Positions 10,735 to 22,084 are shown, counted from the stretch's first letter. The stretch is 64,000 nt of DNA from Tholera decimalis (GCA_943138885.2 OW964555.2:10310001-10374000), one strand, 5' to 3'. Notes: a model not told the origin generated them from the letters alone. A program made the numbers and translations.

Positions 10735-10935
10735 ATAATGAAAGTATTCCCAAAATGTTTTGTGCGTAAGGGTGGGTTGTCTACTCTCTGGTTGTCTATC
10801 ATGTAACGATGGCGCATCGCCATTCGTCTTGCTGTCCGATGATGGAACGGGCTTAGTGAAATTAGATTGTGGGTTTCTATTGTATACTCCTCGAAATATA
10901 CCTGCACCACGTGAACGATTTTCAAGGCTGGGATA
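10735..10935 (-). pseudogene. CR1-like LINE fragment, decayed
   Basis: The minus strand keeps THNLISLSPFHHRTARRMAM and HRYMIDN, matching LHNLIPPSPFHHRTTRQ of the 3.5-kb copy, followed by a short insertion and NPPLRTKHFGNTFI. Stops and deletions are present. Confidence 0.65.
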
Positions 10936-10939
10936 TTAG

Positions 10940-11160
10940 ATTTTTTTTTGTTATCTGGAGGAAACCTTCAAAAGGCGCCTGGACTTTTGGGGAAAAGAAA
11001 AGACCAGGGAATGTGAGGTGTATACCTCACTAAAACCGCCCCGGTGATCACCATACGCAGATAGAAAGGGCCCCGTTACTTCTTAAAAGAACGCTCCGGG
11101 ACCCCCTCTGTGCAACACCTATTAGGGCACATCCCTGATTGCAGAACAGACCTACTACTA
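10940..11160 (+). repeat. Dispersed repeat with palindromic core
   Basis: Contains ctggaggaaaccttcaaaag and the palindromic gaggtgtatacctc, followed by actaaaaccgccccggtgat. A weaker relative (gggggaaactttcaaagagc, then tcactaaaataactccgatc) is at 57490-57610. Unclassified. Confidence 0.4.
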
Positions 11161-11706
11161 CCATACTAGCTCAGAATTACACGTACAGTTACAACAAAAC
11201 TCTAATCCACAAAATATTACGTTCCAAAGCGAAGTAACGCAAATATAACGTAACGTAAACAAAGGAAAGGCGTCACGAAGCAAGCTCCCAGAACGGAGGA
11301 GGTGAAAGGTTCCCACTATTGTGAAGCATACATTATAGTTCCAATCAGACGAGGGTTGGAAGGCGTAATTACCCACACCAGTTAGGCTAAGGTACGTCAG
11401 CCCATTTCCTTCAAGTTACGTAAGCTCAAAAATGTTTCGTAAAATGTGTTTGGGTAAGAGAATTTTTCATTAAACGGAAATTGGCCTCGGTGTTGACGGG
11501 ATTTAAGATAGGCGCTACCAAAACGTAAGTACTAAGTAACGTAAATCTTTTTCATGAAATTGAAAGGCAAGTTTTCTGTACATAGTAGGTATGGTTATTA
11601 ACACGTATTGCTAAATTATTAGACAAAGTTTTTAAAGGCTAAGGCTACGTAAAATGTTGCTATCATGCAAACTATATTCAAGTGTGAACAACATAAATAA
11701 TTAATC

Positions 11707-11936
11707 TTACTAGTTAATATTATAAATGCGAAAATTTGTGAGGATAGATGTATATTGTATGGATGTTTGTTATTATTTCACGCAAAAACTACTGTACGGA
11801 TCTGAATGATATTTGGTGAGTAGATAGTTGACATCCTGCAATAACACATAGGCTTTTTATCCCAGAATTCCGCGATCGGGATTTACGTGGAAAATCCCTC
11901 CCACACGGACAAAGTCGCGGGCAGAAGCGAGTGCTT
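11707..11936 (-). mobile_element. Lep1-like Helitron-type element
   Basis: From tagttaatattataaatgcg to aagtcgcgggcagaagcgag. Here the terminal CTAG is mutated to CGAG. Interior order is the same as the 6.3-kb copy. Confidence 0.58.
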
Positions 11937-11939
11937 CAA

Positions 11940-13779
11940 TAAACTTCATACAAACAATTTCCTAACACTATTTACATAATGTCCTATGTCTGGCTGTCTT
12001 GCTAACCCTATGCCATATCTCTGTTGACGTGCTTCGACGCATCGCGTGGGTAACCATTACTCAACGCGTTAAAAAACCGTACGAAAGCAACAGTGGTGCA
12101 TCGTAAATCGTTTGTATTGGACAGAACGCGGAAGGATCATGGAACAACGACGATGCGGAACGAGACATCGAATAAATCGAATAAATTAATATTATGTGAG
12201 AAGGCTGTGTAAGTTGTGACCTTTACTTGAATCGCATGTACGTTTATTTTATGGTGGTAAATTTATAATCTGTGCGGTCATATGTCAAGAGAGTGATTGC
12301 AGTTGACAGATTTTTTTATAGTTAATATCGATAATATTATGCGTAATTTTCGCAATTCGATGCACCACCCTAGCTCTAGTATATAGTAGTCTTATACGTA
12401 ACTAAGAGTTCAAGTATTCTAGTTAAAATAATTCACGAATATAATTGAGCATTTCGCTCTACATTTTCTAATTTGCGAGAAAGCATAAAAATTCACATTT
12501 CACTTCCCATAAAACCAATTAAATAACCCGTTAGTTAACACTCAATTTAAAACTTAATTGTTAACACTAACAGACTTCAATAAAAATAAACGATAACACC
12601 ACGTCACGTATTAATTGGAATCAAAAACATTAAATCGAACACGACCGAATAAAACACTGGTTTAAATTGACCGATACCGAAAAGTTCCAATCACTTCACT
12701 GGCCGCAAAAAAATATTTTGAAAAAATAACTGACCGCAAGTTATAAATTCTAGCATGTCGCTCCATTGCAGTATCATAGTTGCAACTGAGATGGTCGCAC
12801 GATTCTCAGTTTGGTCATTGTGCGGGCTATCTAGATCTTTTTAATTGGCGACATCGTCATTTAAAACTGTGTCTACACACAGTAATAAAGTCACACTGTC
12901 ACAGACTAATTAGTTTTTATGCAAACATTGCCTATTCATTGGAATAATAGTATCTACGCCAGTCTGGCAAAACAGTTACGTGCGAAATAGGTAGGTTATT
13001 AGCTGTTTGAAGTTCTGATTTAAATAATGATAATTCCCAACTGTGATTGATTGAAGTAAATTGTACAGTTTTGGTATCAGTTGGCTATTCAAAAGCACGA
13101 AGCCTTTACGGGAATGGTTTCGGAAAAACAGACCACGTGATTGAATGTAATAGGTTTATCTGGATTGATCATTGATATATAATCATTTGAGTTTAATGCT
13201 CTCTATAAGCAGCCTAGTCCGATAACATGAAAACAAGTATGAAAATCGCAAAAAATACGTCGATTGTCAATGGCACCCAAATCGATCGAATCGAATCGTC
13301 CTCAAACTCGACTAAAAACGCATTTATATGTTCTATGTTTTCGACAAAGTCAAGTGTGTTCCCGGCTTTAAAACCCTGTGTGAGTCGACACCTCACTAAC
13401 TAGGTTGAGTGGAGTTCAATTTATTTCTCAAATTATTTTAGCACTGATGGCAAACGAAAATGAACTCTTCTTAACTAAGAGGATATTAATATATGTATTA
13501 TTTCAGCGTGCTATTTAGTTGTAAATTCTTGATCTTTGATCATTTACTACTACTTCTTTTAGGTCAATTAAGATACTTTGTGTTTTTTATAGCATTCAAC
13601 TTTTCGTTTAGAAAATCAGAAGTAGAGAATGTTCAAGTTCAAGGCTCCGAAAAGATCATTTCTGTGTAACCCAAATCGAACACATACTTGTACACCTACC
13701 ACATTGTGATCTTTTTAACCCAAATGTTGACTGGTAGAGAATGCATTGTTGCATTAAGTCCGCCCATGTACCACTATTG
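11940..13779. other. AT-rich intron, no gene seen
   Basis: Contains only short unlinked open frames. A short inverted pair ggtgcatcg-type (about 12091 and 12357) brackets 260 bp but lacks a convincing target duplication. A TATAAATT at about 12738 stands alone, and I do not call it a promoter. Confidence 0.4.
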
Positions 13780-13781
13780 TA

Positions 13782-13916
13782 CAGTCGACAGCACATCAAG
13801 CTATCCGAATTTGTCAAATTTACCCAACTGAGTTTGAACCTTATTATGTTGTAATAAAGTTGTAAATCTATTAAATTATTTTGACAGATTGCAGTAGGTT
13901 GATGTGCCGGCCACCG
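13782..13916. mobile_element. 135-bp TA-flanked MITE
   Basis: Imperfect inverted ends cagtcgacagcacatcaa (left) and cggtggccggcacatcaa (reverse complement of right) are flanked by TA at 13780-13781 and 13917-13918, as in Tc1/mariner-type insertions. AT-rich interior, no coding capacity. Confidence 0.55.
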
Positions 13917-13918
13917 TA

Positions 13919-14798
13919 CATACAGTTTAAATTAATAAATAGCTAAATACATTCCATAGGTACTCCATACCACAAAATTGTGCGGTAAATCATGCGCCCT
14001 AATTAGGCAATATAAATATTGTCTGAAATAAAGAATTTGATTATAAAATATTTTTTTTATAAAAAGCACTAACGCATATAGCCTCTACCCAATAAAACAT
14101 GCTCTTAGAACATCGATAATCATTTATGTAAATCGATATAATATATTAATTATTCGACTCTTATTACGTGACGGAAGTACATCTCTAGCGCCGATGTTAA
14201 AATATCACATAGAAAGTAATCGAATCAATGGCGACCGACGGGATTTGAATTGGAAATAAACGGGATTAGTATTCAACATTGTGATCTAGATCCGAAAAAA
14301 AAAAGATTCGAATGGTTTGTTGAATTTTTATGGATCTTTTTAATTGGTTTGTAGACTTGTAGTATACAACATCGTTATATAGTGCAGTGGTTATTGTGTT
14401 CTTATAACAGAATTAACAATAAATATGGGGACAATATAATAATACTTTCAAATTTCAATATAGTAAGTGTGATATTTTGTTTACCCTGAATAAGAAAAGC
14501 TTATTTTTGTTCCGATAATTCTACTAATAATAAATAAACTAAAATAAATAATATTCGATAAAGGGCTTCTGGGAGGCATAGGCCTAAATTAATGAATTAA
14601 GATTCATAATCATATTCAACAGTATGCGAATAATATTTATGAGTAGAATGCAAATTAAAATGTTGTATAGATTTGAATAGAGAATCTGCTAATCATTATT
14701 AGAATTAGGCAGTTTTTTTTTCAAGAAGAAAAATCTTTCAAGAATAGGGCTTATTTTTTTACATCTTATCAGATTACCCCCTCCCAAAGTTATCTACT
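13919..14798. other. AT-rich intron, no gene seen
   Basis: No coding, repeat or structural feature stands out, apart from poly-A/T runs. Confidence 0.4.
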
Positions 14799-15596
14799 AA
14801 GTCTGTAATGCTTCGGGCACGCCGCCATTGCGGCGGTAAGACCCCTCTTTGAGGAGTGGCTAGATCGGCGTCACGGCGTCCTGACCTACCGCATGACGCA
14901 GGTCCTCACCGGACACGGAAGTTTCGGGAGGTACCTGTGTCTGATGGGTAAGGAAGAGACGCCTGGGTGTCACCACTGCGAGGGTCGCCCTGAGGACACA
15001 GTCGAGCACACGGTGCAGGACTGCCCAGCCTGGGCAGAGCACCGACGTGTCCTCACGGCGATAATAGGCGGAGACCTCTCGCGCCCGGCCTTGGTCGAGG
15101 CCATGCTGCGGGGCGAGAGGGAGTGGGAAGCGGTCGCCTCCTTCTGCGAAGCAGTCATGCTTCCGAAGGAGGAGGCGGGCCGCGTGAGGGAGAGGATGGC
15201 GTCCTCCCTCCAGCCCAGCCGCAGTGGTAGACGCCCACGGCGTCGGACGTCGGCCGACGATCTCCGGCCACCGTAGGCGCGGGCATGCGGACAGCGAGTA
15301 AAGGGCAACTCGCTGTCCGACCATGGACCATGCCCGGGTCGACGGCGCGTCGTGTTCCACGCGCGCCTCAAAGAGCGTCAGCAACATGACGAGGCCCCCT
15401 CTGCAGAGGGCCGAAGCCTGCACGGGTCGTGGGACTTATCCCGTTACCGTGGCCCCGGTACGTAAAGGGCTGTTGAAGGAACACCGTGGATTTTAGTCAG
15501 TAAAAGTCTGACAGTCCCTCCCACCCTGCCCGGAGTGGGAGGACTTATTTGATAATTTTACCACGTTAAAAAAAAAAAAAAAAGTCTGTAATGCTT
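14799..15596 (+). mobile_element. 5'-truncated R1-like LINE with 15-bp duplication
   Basis: The insert 14814-15581 ends in an uninterrupted A tract (from about 15568) and is bracketed by identical copies of aagtctgtaatgctt at 14799-14813 and 15582-15596. These are the marks of target-primed reverse transcription with 5' truncation. R1 elements normally insert in 28S rDNA; here the site is unique AT-rich DNA, so this is a dispersed R1-clade family. The GC-rich interior contrasts with its AT-rich surroundings, as does its open frame. Confidence 0.88.
14815..15276 (+). CDS. R1-clade ORF2 C-terminus (partial)
   Basis: An intact 153-codon partial frame from the truncation point to TAG. It reads AAIAAVRPLFEEWLDRRHG, then QVLTGHGSFGRYL, and a CCHC-like zinc finger (CHHC, EDTVEHTVQDC), then acidic/basic helices (CEAVMLPKEEAGRVRERM) and an Arg-rich tail. 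This is the region downstream of the reverse transcriptase in R1-clade LINEs. The RT and endonuclease domains are missing because of 5' truncation, so it cannot mobilise itself. The absence of stops or frameshifts suggests a young insertion. Confidence 0.82.
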   Translation, partial: GHAAIAAVRPLFEEWLDRRHGVLTYRMTQVLTGHGSFGRYLCLMGKEETPGCHHCEGRPEDTVEHTVQDCPAWAEHRRVLTAIIGGDLSRPALVEAMLRGEREWEAVASFCEAVMLPKEEAGRVRERMASSLQPSRSGRRPRRRTSADDLRPP

Positions 15597-16111
15597 AATT
15601 ACTTACAGAGAAAAAAATACCAGAGTACCAGAGAGACATAATGATGCAATTTGTTACTCATTAAAGTATTCAAAGAAAAGGTCAATGTCTCAGCTTTCCT
15701 CATAATAAGTATATTTCGTAACTGTTACTTAGTACAAAGTTCTCACAAACCATTGTAAGATTATTATGTAAAGAGTTAATAGGTTTCAAAATTACATTCA
15801 AGTATGCAATGAATGAAGGTATTTTATGATCATCTATTGTTTGAACCCCATTATTTTAATTTAAATATTTGTGCCAACTTTCCACTTTCAAAATTTCTAG
15901 CGGTTTTTTTTCAAATTTTTTTTTTCATTTTTTTGTGACATAATATTTGTAAGTACATTGTTCTGTGGTTCCGTTTTGACGTGAATGAAGGACAAACAAT
16001 AACAAACACACAAACTTTCAAATGACATTGGGAACTTTTTGCCCCACTTTTCAAAAAGTAGCGGACACAAACAAAACCTATCACAGATGATAGATACTAT
16101 TATCCACTTCA
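15597..16111. other. AT-rich sequence, no gene seen
   Basis: No recognisable exon or repeat. It may include intron sequence of the SWIM-domain gene that follows. Confidence 0.35.
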
Positions 16112-16414
16112 TTGCCGTGCATTTTTTTTCCTGTAACTTATGGGAATATTGAAAAAATGTGGTTTCAATACTTGAGTATTTTTACTTTTACACTTCACAT
16201 TACACCTAAAAAAATTAATAATATCATCACAAAAAATGGACGAGAAGGAATACATAGCTATTACTGTTCCTGTATCCATGGCCGCCGCACAGTGGGCTGT
16301 TGTGCACATATTGCGAGTATGATATACTATCTTTCATGGGCCAGACATGAAGATGTCAATCTTGCGCCAGCTGCCTTTTTGGACCATATTATTATCATTG
16401 ATTATGATGAATAA
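16112..16414 (+). pseudogene. SWIM-type zinc-finger terminal exon, TE-derived
   Basis: An open plus-strand frame ends in TAA at 16412-16414, with overlapping AATAAA immediately after. Its last ~60 codons are clearly protein-like: SYYCSCIHGRRTVGCCAHIA, then SMIYYLSWARHEDVNLAPAAF and LDHIIIIDYDE. The CxC...CxH arrangement (C-S-C, then C-C-A-H) is a SWIM zinc finger, used for DNA or protein binding and found at the end of several transposon-derived proteins. The first ~35 codons are AT-rich and probably intronic. There is no ATG at the open-frame start, so an upstream exon is implied but was not found. I cannot assign the transposon superfamily. Confidence 0.55.
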
Positions 16415-17530
16415 TAAAAGCCTATTATTATATAACTCCTCTTTTTATTTAGCCTTTGTTCAATCTGGTTGTTTTAGAATTCATTTTTTTTTATTAAAAA
16501 AACCCCACATTAGGAATTTCTCCTGCATTGTGGGTGCGTTTACAAACATTTAAACTCACATACATAAACAGCTAGACCTGGAACAACTACTTGTAGGTCA
16601 TCTAAGTACCATATTACTACTCGTATATAATAAACAATTGGTAAAGATGATGTTCATTAATTATTTGGTAGGGCACAAAATGTATCTTGATATTGTCAAA
16701 TACAGTATATTAGTTTATTAATATAAGTTCAGTACTGTGTTTTTACATTTTTTTAAAACAAATAATAAATAATATTCAGTGAAAAAATAAGTAAAAATAT
16801 GTAACTTTTTATTAGTTATTCTGCGATGCAAAACAATATAAAATGTAAAAAAATTCAAATCATTTTAGACAAAAATATTTCGAACTTAGACTCATCATAT
16901 CTCAGAATTCCCATATGTCACAACACAGCGCTTTAAGTAAACATACCTACAAATCTAAAGCTTTGAAATAAAGTAGGTTTCATCTTTGTCCGACGTGGGG
17001 ATTTTTCCCATAGTAAAGTTCCCAATGTCTTTTACAGAATAATATTACTAATATGGATTATTAATTTAAACATAGAAATATAGCTATAATTTGGTCGGAT
17101 TTTACTAGAATGTTATAGTTTGACAAATAGTGTTGTTGAAGAAGGATATGACAAGTTTTCAAATTCGAATTTTGAATTCGGATACCGCTGATTATTTTTG
17201 TTTGTAAAATAATAAGGTTTATAATCGTTGTTTTTATTATTAGGTAGTCCCACCAGAAAGTGTTAATAGGCGATAATAACAACGTGGAAAATCAAACATT
17301 TTCACTCGTATGGGAATCACTTAAACAATAGGCTCTTTGTTAGATTTATTAGCAAAATATAAGACAGATTACTTTGTCTCGAATCAGGCCTACCTTTTTG
17401 TATACATACTTGCTTTAAATAACATTGCGTAATTTTTTTTTAAATGTTTTATTCTTTTATGGCCTACGTTACTCGAAAAATGGATAGAATATAAATATAG
17501 TGAATGAAATTTATTTTGCAAGAGTAATAA
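16415..17530. other. AT-rich sequence, no gene seen
   Basis: Only short random frames. The first ~100 bp may be 3' UTR of the SWIM-domain exon. Confidence 0.35.
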
Positions 17531-17532
17531 AT

Positions 17533-17612
17533 CTTCTAGGTAAGCGTGCTCCATCTTCGACCACATCATCTCTTGCCATCAGGTGAGATGGTGGTCAAAC
17601 GCGAACCTATTA
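17533..17612 (+). repeat. CR1-like LINE 3' end
   Basis: The 80 bp from cttctaggtaagcgtgctcc to gatggtggtcaaacgcgaac match the extreme 3' end of the 3.5-kb CR1-like copy. Extreme 5' truncation. Confidence 0.7.
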
Positions 17613-17642
17613 CCAAAAACAATAAATTGACTAATGAGTTTA

Positions 17643-17706
17643 AAAAAAAAATCGTCCTAAGCACTGTCCAGTTACCAGCGGACGGTGCCTAGGACGACTT
17701 TTTTAA
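17643..17706. repeat. Hairpin with A/T-tract ends
   Basis: Arms tcgtcctaagcactgtcc (about 17652-17669) and ggacggtgcctaggacga (about 17680-17697) pair with two transition differences around a 10-nt loop, and A and T tracts extend the pairing outward. It looks like a bacterial terminator, but in this genome it is more likely a mini-MITE. Confidence 0.65.
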
Positions 17707-18272
17707 TACTTTATTTGTTTAAATTTTAATTACCCAAGAGACTGGCGGTACTGCCACGTTGTATGGGAAGCTTACTTAGCCTTTGGCCAATGCAATAGTC
17801 AGTGAAAATCCCGTCATTAGTTATTTATATAACAATTTTTAATTTTAATTACATTATCTATATAACAATTGAAAAAATGCTGATTCCCTTCATTAAATTA
17901 TAGGAACTGTTCCCATAATTTAATGTATTTAGGCCCAACAAACTATAAAGTAGTTTACACCAACAGTCATGAATGGGCTTAGAGATCTCAATAACACTTA
18001 CTAATATTAATTAATTATATTAGGACGTCTTTTCCTTTTAAAGAATAAATATCTACGTTACAAAATTGTGTTGTGAACTAAATCTCCTTAATTCATCAAC
18101 TGAAACATTAATTCTTACCTCATTAAAATTGGTGTTATTTAAGGATATTTTTACATTGATGAAATGATTGATGGCTTCAACAATTCGAAGGAAACTGAAA
18201 TCATTAGTTCAGTTTTTATTAATAAATTTTGCACACCCGGGATGGATTAAACTTCACTTTGACAGGTAAGTA

Positions 18273-18567
18273 CAATCGACAAATTTGAATCATGATCCAC
18301 TTTGACGTTACATCGCTTGAAACGGTCAATATAGATTTCACTCCTTGACAGTGCATGCCGCACTGAGGACGTTTGAAATATTAAGCAAGCTATGTCAATA
18401 TAGGTTAATTAAATTACAGATAACATGGTCGTTACCATGGAAATGTATGTTTATGCGAATGTCGACCTAGCACAGCTTACTTTCTTACAGACATTCAAAT
18501 ACAATTGTATTTGAATATCTGTAAGAAAGTAAGCTTATGGTGGGTCATGTTTCAAATTTGTCGATTG
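18273..18567. mobile_element. 295-bp fold-back MITE, TA-flanked
   Basis: The ends caatcgacaaatttgaa (left) and the inverted ttcaaatttgtcgattg (right) extend to about 28 bp with three mismatches, flanked by TA at 18271-18272 and 18568-18569. Inside is a second, tighter palindrome at 18474-18535. Tc1/mariner-type target choice; non-coding. Confidence 0.68.
18474..18535. repeat. 62-bp palindrome, zero loop
   Basis: The arms agcttactttcttacagaca and onward are reverse complements over 31 bp with a single mismatch, meeting at acaattgt. It lies inside the 18273-18567 MITE. Confidence 0.8.
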
Positions 18568-18929
18568 TACTGAAACACGTAATTAATATAGCTCTAACAT
18601 TTCGTCACATTTTGGATGATTAAGTGGGATGAATCTCTTAATTTGTGACAAGTGGTGCCAGTCATTAGTATTTAATGATAAATTAGATTGTATGGTTTTA
18701 CGACTGTTATAAATATTTTATTGCGTAAAAATGAAAATACCTAAGTAACAAAAATGGGAGAAAACACTGACTCCTGTAACATAGGTCACCTAGCTCAGGA
18801 GTCAGGTAATGAACGTCTAATATAGCATTTTTTTATGACTACAAACAAATTATTAAATTATAAACAAAATAAATATTAGCCATTGCTGCTGTATCGTGAG
18901 TGACCAAATATTTGTAAGCCATACAAACA

Positions 18930-19015
18930 TTTGTTCTGGTTTCGGATTCAAACCCGCAACACGTAGCACAGCAGACAATCTCTTAACGATTGCACCAACT
19001 GTGTCGTCAATTGAA
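18930..19015 (-). repeat. tRNA-derived SINE head
   Basis: The minus strand reads cacagttggtgcaatcgtta with an A-box-like start and, about 40 nt later, gcgggtttgaatcc as B box. No acceptor-stem complementarity is obvious, so this is a SINE head rather than a tRNA gene. Confidence 0.4.
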
Positions 19016-19479
19016 AGAATATCCGATAGTAAGCAAATGCTAATTGTAATATTAGAGTAATTAGTATCTATGGTTACTTACTCAAGTATGTTTTAAATAT
19101 TTTAATGTTTGAACCTAAGGAGGCTGTAGTCAAAGATATAGGAATTGTAATGTTTAAAATGTAATGTACTGACGTAACAGTTACAAGATCGGTCAATGTC
19201 TTCTTTGATTGTCATATCTGGACCAATGCTCTTATAACAAGTAAATTGATAAAATTATTTGCGAATGGCATTTTTTTAAACATTTCTTGTTTTTAAATTT
19301 CAGGTGACTTGCCTAAACTCATAACAAAAGAAAACTAATTTAGAACGGGAACGAATGGAGAGTATTTGGTTTGTGAATATTGTGAAAGAAGTTTTCAAGT
19401 ACCTATTAGATATATTCAGTCTATATCGTTCCTATTGCTGGTAGGTACACAGACCTCCTCTCCGTGTGAGGGAAAGGGC

Positions 19480-19580
19480 CGTTATGCATCACGCGGGCCC
19501 AGGATGGGTTTTTAGTTAGTAGATGTTTGACACTCCATTCAACCGGAGCAGGGAGGAGTCATTTGTTAGATGATTTTCAG
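19480..19580 (+). repeat. R1-like LINE 3' UTR fragment
   Basis: Contains gggtttttagttagtagatg and gagcagggaggagtcatttg, the decayed 3' UTR signature. Confidence 0.5.
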
Positions 19581-19684
19581 TGCGGTTTGGTGAATGTTGC
19601 ATGCCTTCGGAATTTTTTATCCTAGGCATGTCCTAGGATATTGCTCACGATGTTTTTATTCACCAGTTTTGTGCCTGCCTAGGT

Positions 19685-19757
19685 TCTAATCCACTACCTA
19701 AATCTTGTAAGTCGTGGCTATCAACACTGGGCTACAACTTCGCCACCTATTAGAAAA
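19685..19757 (-). repeat. Possible tRNA-derived SINE head
   Basis: Minus strand: ggtggcgaagttgtagccca then, after about 35 nt, gtggattagaacct. The boxes are degenerate and the call is weak. Confidence 0.25.
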
Positions 19758-19788
19758 GCCAAAACTGGACTAAATAAAATGGTTTATA

Positions 19789-20008
19789 CTAGCCTCTGCC
19801 CGCGACTTCGTTCGCGTGCGAAGGTTTTCCCGCGTAAATCCCGATCATGTGGGAAGTCCGGGATACAAAGTAGTCTATGTGTTATTTCAGGATGTCAACT
19901 ATCTACTTTCCAAATTTCATTCAGATCCATTCAGTAGTATTTGCGTGAAAGAGTAACAAACATCCATACATCTATCCTCACAAAGTTTCGCATTTATAAT
20001 ATTAAATT
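19789..20008 (+). mobile_element. Lep1-like Helitron-type element
   Basis: From actagcctctgcccgcgact to tttcgcatttataatatta. Same order of landmarks as the 6.3-kb copy in opposite orientation, with an intact CTAG-type terminus (inverted) preceded by A. Confidence 0.6.
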
Positions 20009-20384
20009 AATAATAATAAACAATATTTCAAACGAAAACGCTACATTTTCACGTAAATCAACTGCAGTTTTGTACACCCTTAGTCAGAATTCTAGGTATT
20101 AGAAGGAACTTGCTGTGTAAAATAAGGAAAACTAGTTACGAAACAATACTTAATAACTGCCAAGTTATGCGGGTGTTAAGTAATAATGGTTTACTACCAA
20201 AAGAAACACATAATTTTAGCACTTACAACAGACCTAATGATCCGTTCACGGCGTACGGAGTTTTTTTACTAGATATGGTACCTACACAACACACGCACGA
20301 CTGTGTTATCATTTCAAAAATCGAATGGGGCATGAAATCATCAACGATATCGCGGGAAACGGCTAGTTTCTCTACCTTTAAACT

Positions 20385-20580
20385 AACATTTTTTCCGGGA
20401 GGGAAAATAATAGTATAACTTCTCCCGCCCTGGGTGGAGCGGAAGGGATTATCAGACTTCTACTGACTAAAAACCCACCCTGTTTCTTCAGCTGCCCTTG
20501 CGGGGTCGCTTATCTCGTTAGAACATTCATGCAACCCCGGCAGATAATGGCCTACCTTGAAACCAACCTGGATTTACATA
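20385..20580 (-). repeat. R1-like LINE 3' UTR fragment
   Basis: Plus-strand text cttctactgactaaaaaccc and caccctgtttcttcagctgc is the inverted 3' UTR. It continues upstream into gcaaccccggcag, the segment before the UTR. Confidence 0.6.
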
Positions 20581-20820
20581 CGGGTTAGGCAGCAATGAAG
20601 TATGGTTTTTTCCCCCCATTGCATCCTTTATCGTGGTTGTTGATTAAGCAATACACGAGAATAAAGAACATCTGCATTTGATTGAACGAACAAGTTCCGT
20701 TCCGCGCTATAGAAAACCGTGCGATTTTTGTGCGAAGCGTTTTTATTGCGTGTCGTATTCATTGACAATAATTGCTCGATTTTCAATTGTCGTTTGTGCA
20801 ATACAAACGACTCATAGAGA

Positions 20821-20880
20821 ATGTGTTCCTACTTTAAACCAGTGTCAGTAAGCTGACACCAGTTTAAAATAAGAACACAT
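20821..20880. repeat. 60-bp hairpin with four transition mismatches
   Basis: 28-bp arms (atgtgttcctactttaaacc on the left) meet around a 4-nt loop taag. All four mismatches are transitions, so a minus-strand transcript would be fully paired using G-U pairs. The loop is too short for a typical pre-miRNA. A relic MITE is the likelier origin. Confidence 0.7.
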
Positions 20881-20889
20881 TTATTTATT

Positions 20890-22084
20890 ATTCTTTTTTT
20901 TTTCTTTTTGTAGGGATGCGCCACAAATCGAATAATTGATTTCATCGTAATTTTTGTAGTTTATTTTCAACTATTCTGTTGTTCAATGCTGATTTGGTAA
21001 TCGTGAATCATTATGATTCGTTGGGATCAAAAAAGCTAGCATTTACCAATATGGTACTATATTTTATAGTGACTAGTGAGATATGAAATCGACTAATTGG
21101 TGTTCGTTTTACAACGGTAAGCAATTTCACACATCACAAACAAATTCAATTACATAAAACCGTACATACGTCAGTCGTTTTTTTAAACTATTTATAGAAT
21201 ATGTAGGACCGATATATTTGTTTCTTATTATGTGGGCGAGTAATGTTACTTACTGATAAAATGTACTTTTTGTATTTAAAAGCAGCATGGCCTTTCCAAA
21301 GAACTCGAAACAATATTTTAATGGAAAACCATTCAAAGTACTTAAAGTGATACTAAGAGAAGAACAAAGATGAAAGTTTGTTTTAATTACCGCCGGATAA
21401 CACCGGCTAACGAGGCAGAGATTTGAACCATTATCTCACTAATCTTCGGTTTAATTTCAATTATAAAGCTAGATTAGTTATTTTCTCCAGTTGTGACCGT
21501 TAGTCTACAGTAAAGCATTTCAGAGGAGTGGTGTAAATTTCATTTGATTGTTATTAATTATGGTCATTTTACGAACTGCAGTTAAGGTTAATTTTATTCA
21601 GCCTATAAGTTTACATTTACACTGCTATGACACGGGCCTTCTCTTTAAGAAAAGGGAACTGGTCGTAAAAAAAAAGCATTTGTAAGTTTAAAAATATTTG
21701 AAATTAGAATGCTGCTTTTCTTTTTTCCGGCGTTAATAGTGCCTACTATCTATTTTGCGAGGTTTCCGACAGCCTTACTGAATTTTAAAAATAGAACAAT
21801 GCAATAAATACTAGCTCATTAGCGCACGTTACATTGCTAATCAAGCGAACCAAGCGGATAACCGGTTGTTTTGGAACCAGTTCCATTTTGATATTGATAC
21901 ACCGACTTGGTTGCTGTCATACATTATTGTTTTTGCTCAGTGTTCAACCTACCTCGCCCGCGCCTTAGCCAGGATAAGATAAGGACACTGTAATTTGTAC
22001 TTGTGTTTGATGTCAAAGTTTTGTAAAGAGCGTTCAAGTTTAGATTGTAAAGAGCAGCACAGACAAAACATATCTACTAAAAAA
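20890..22084. other. AT-rich sequence, no gene seen
   Basis: No recognisable feature beyond short poly-T runs. Confidence 0.35.

Noticed and set aside
12091..12367. MITE bracketed by ggtgcatcg/cgatgcacc
   Set aside because: Only about 11 bp of inverted similarity and no target duplication.
12738..12810. TATAAATT followed by possible initiator
   Set aside because: A TATA-like word is expected by chance in this AT-rich DNA, and no downstream ORF or exon supports a promoter.
13214..13396. 60-codon minus-strand frame with hydrophobic C-terminus
   Set aside because: Too short, no splice or family evidence.
14860..15423. 187-codon minus-strand frame in the R1-like LINE
   Set aside because: Shadow of the GC-rich plus-strand ORF; no homology and no start context.
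17643..17706. Rho-independent terminator
   Set aside because: The stem plus T-tract form fits, but the window is eukaryotic and there is no adjacent gene.
20821..20880. microRNA precursor
   Set aside because: A 4-nt loop and 28-bp stem are too small for normal Dicer processing; no seed family recognised.
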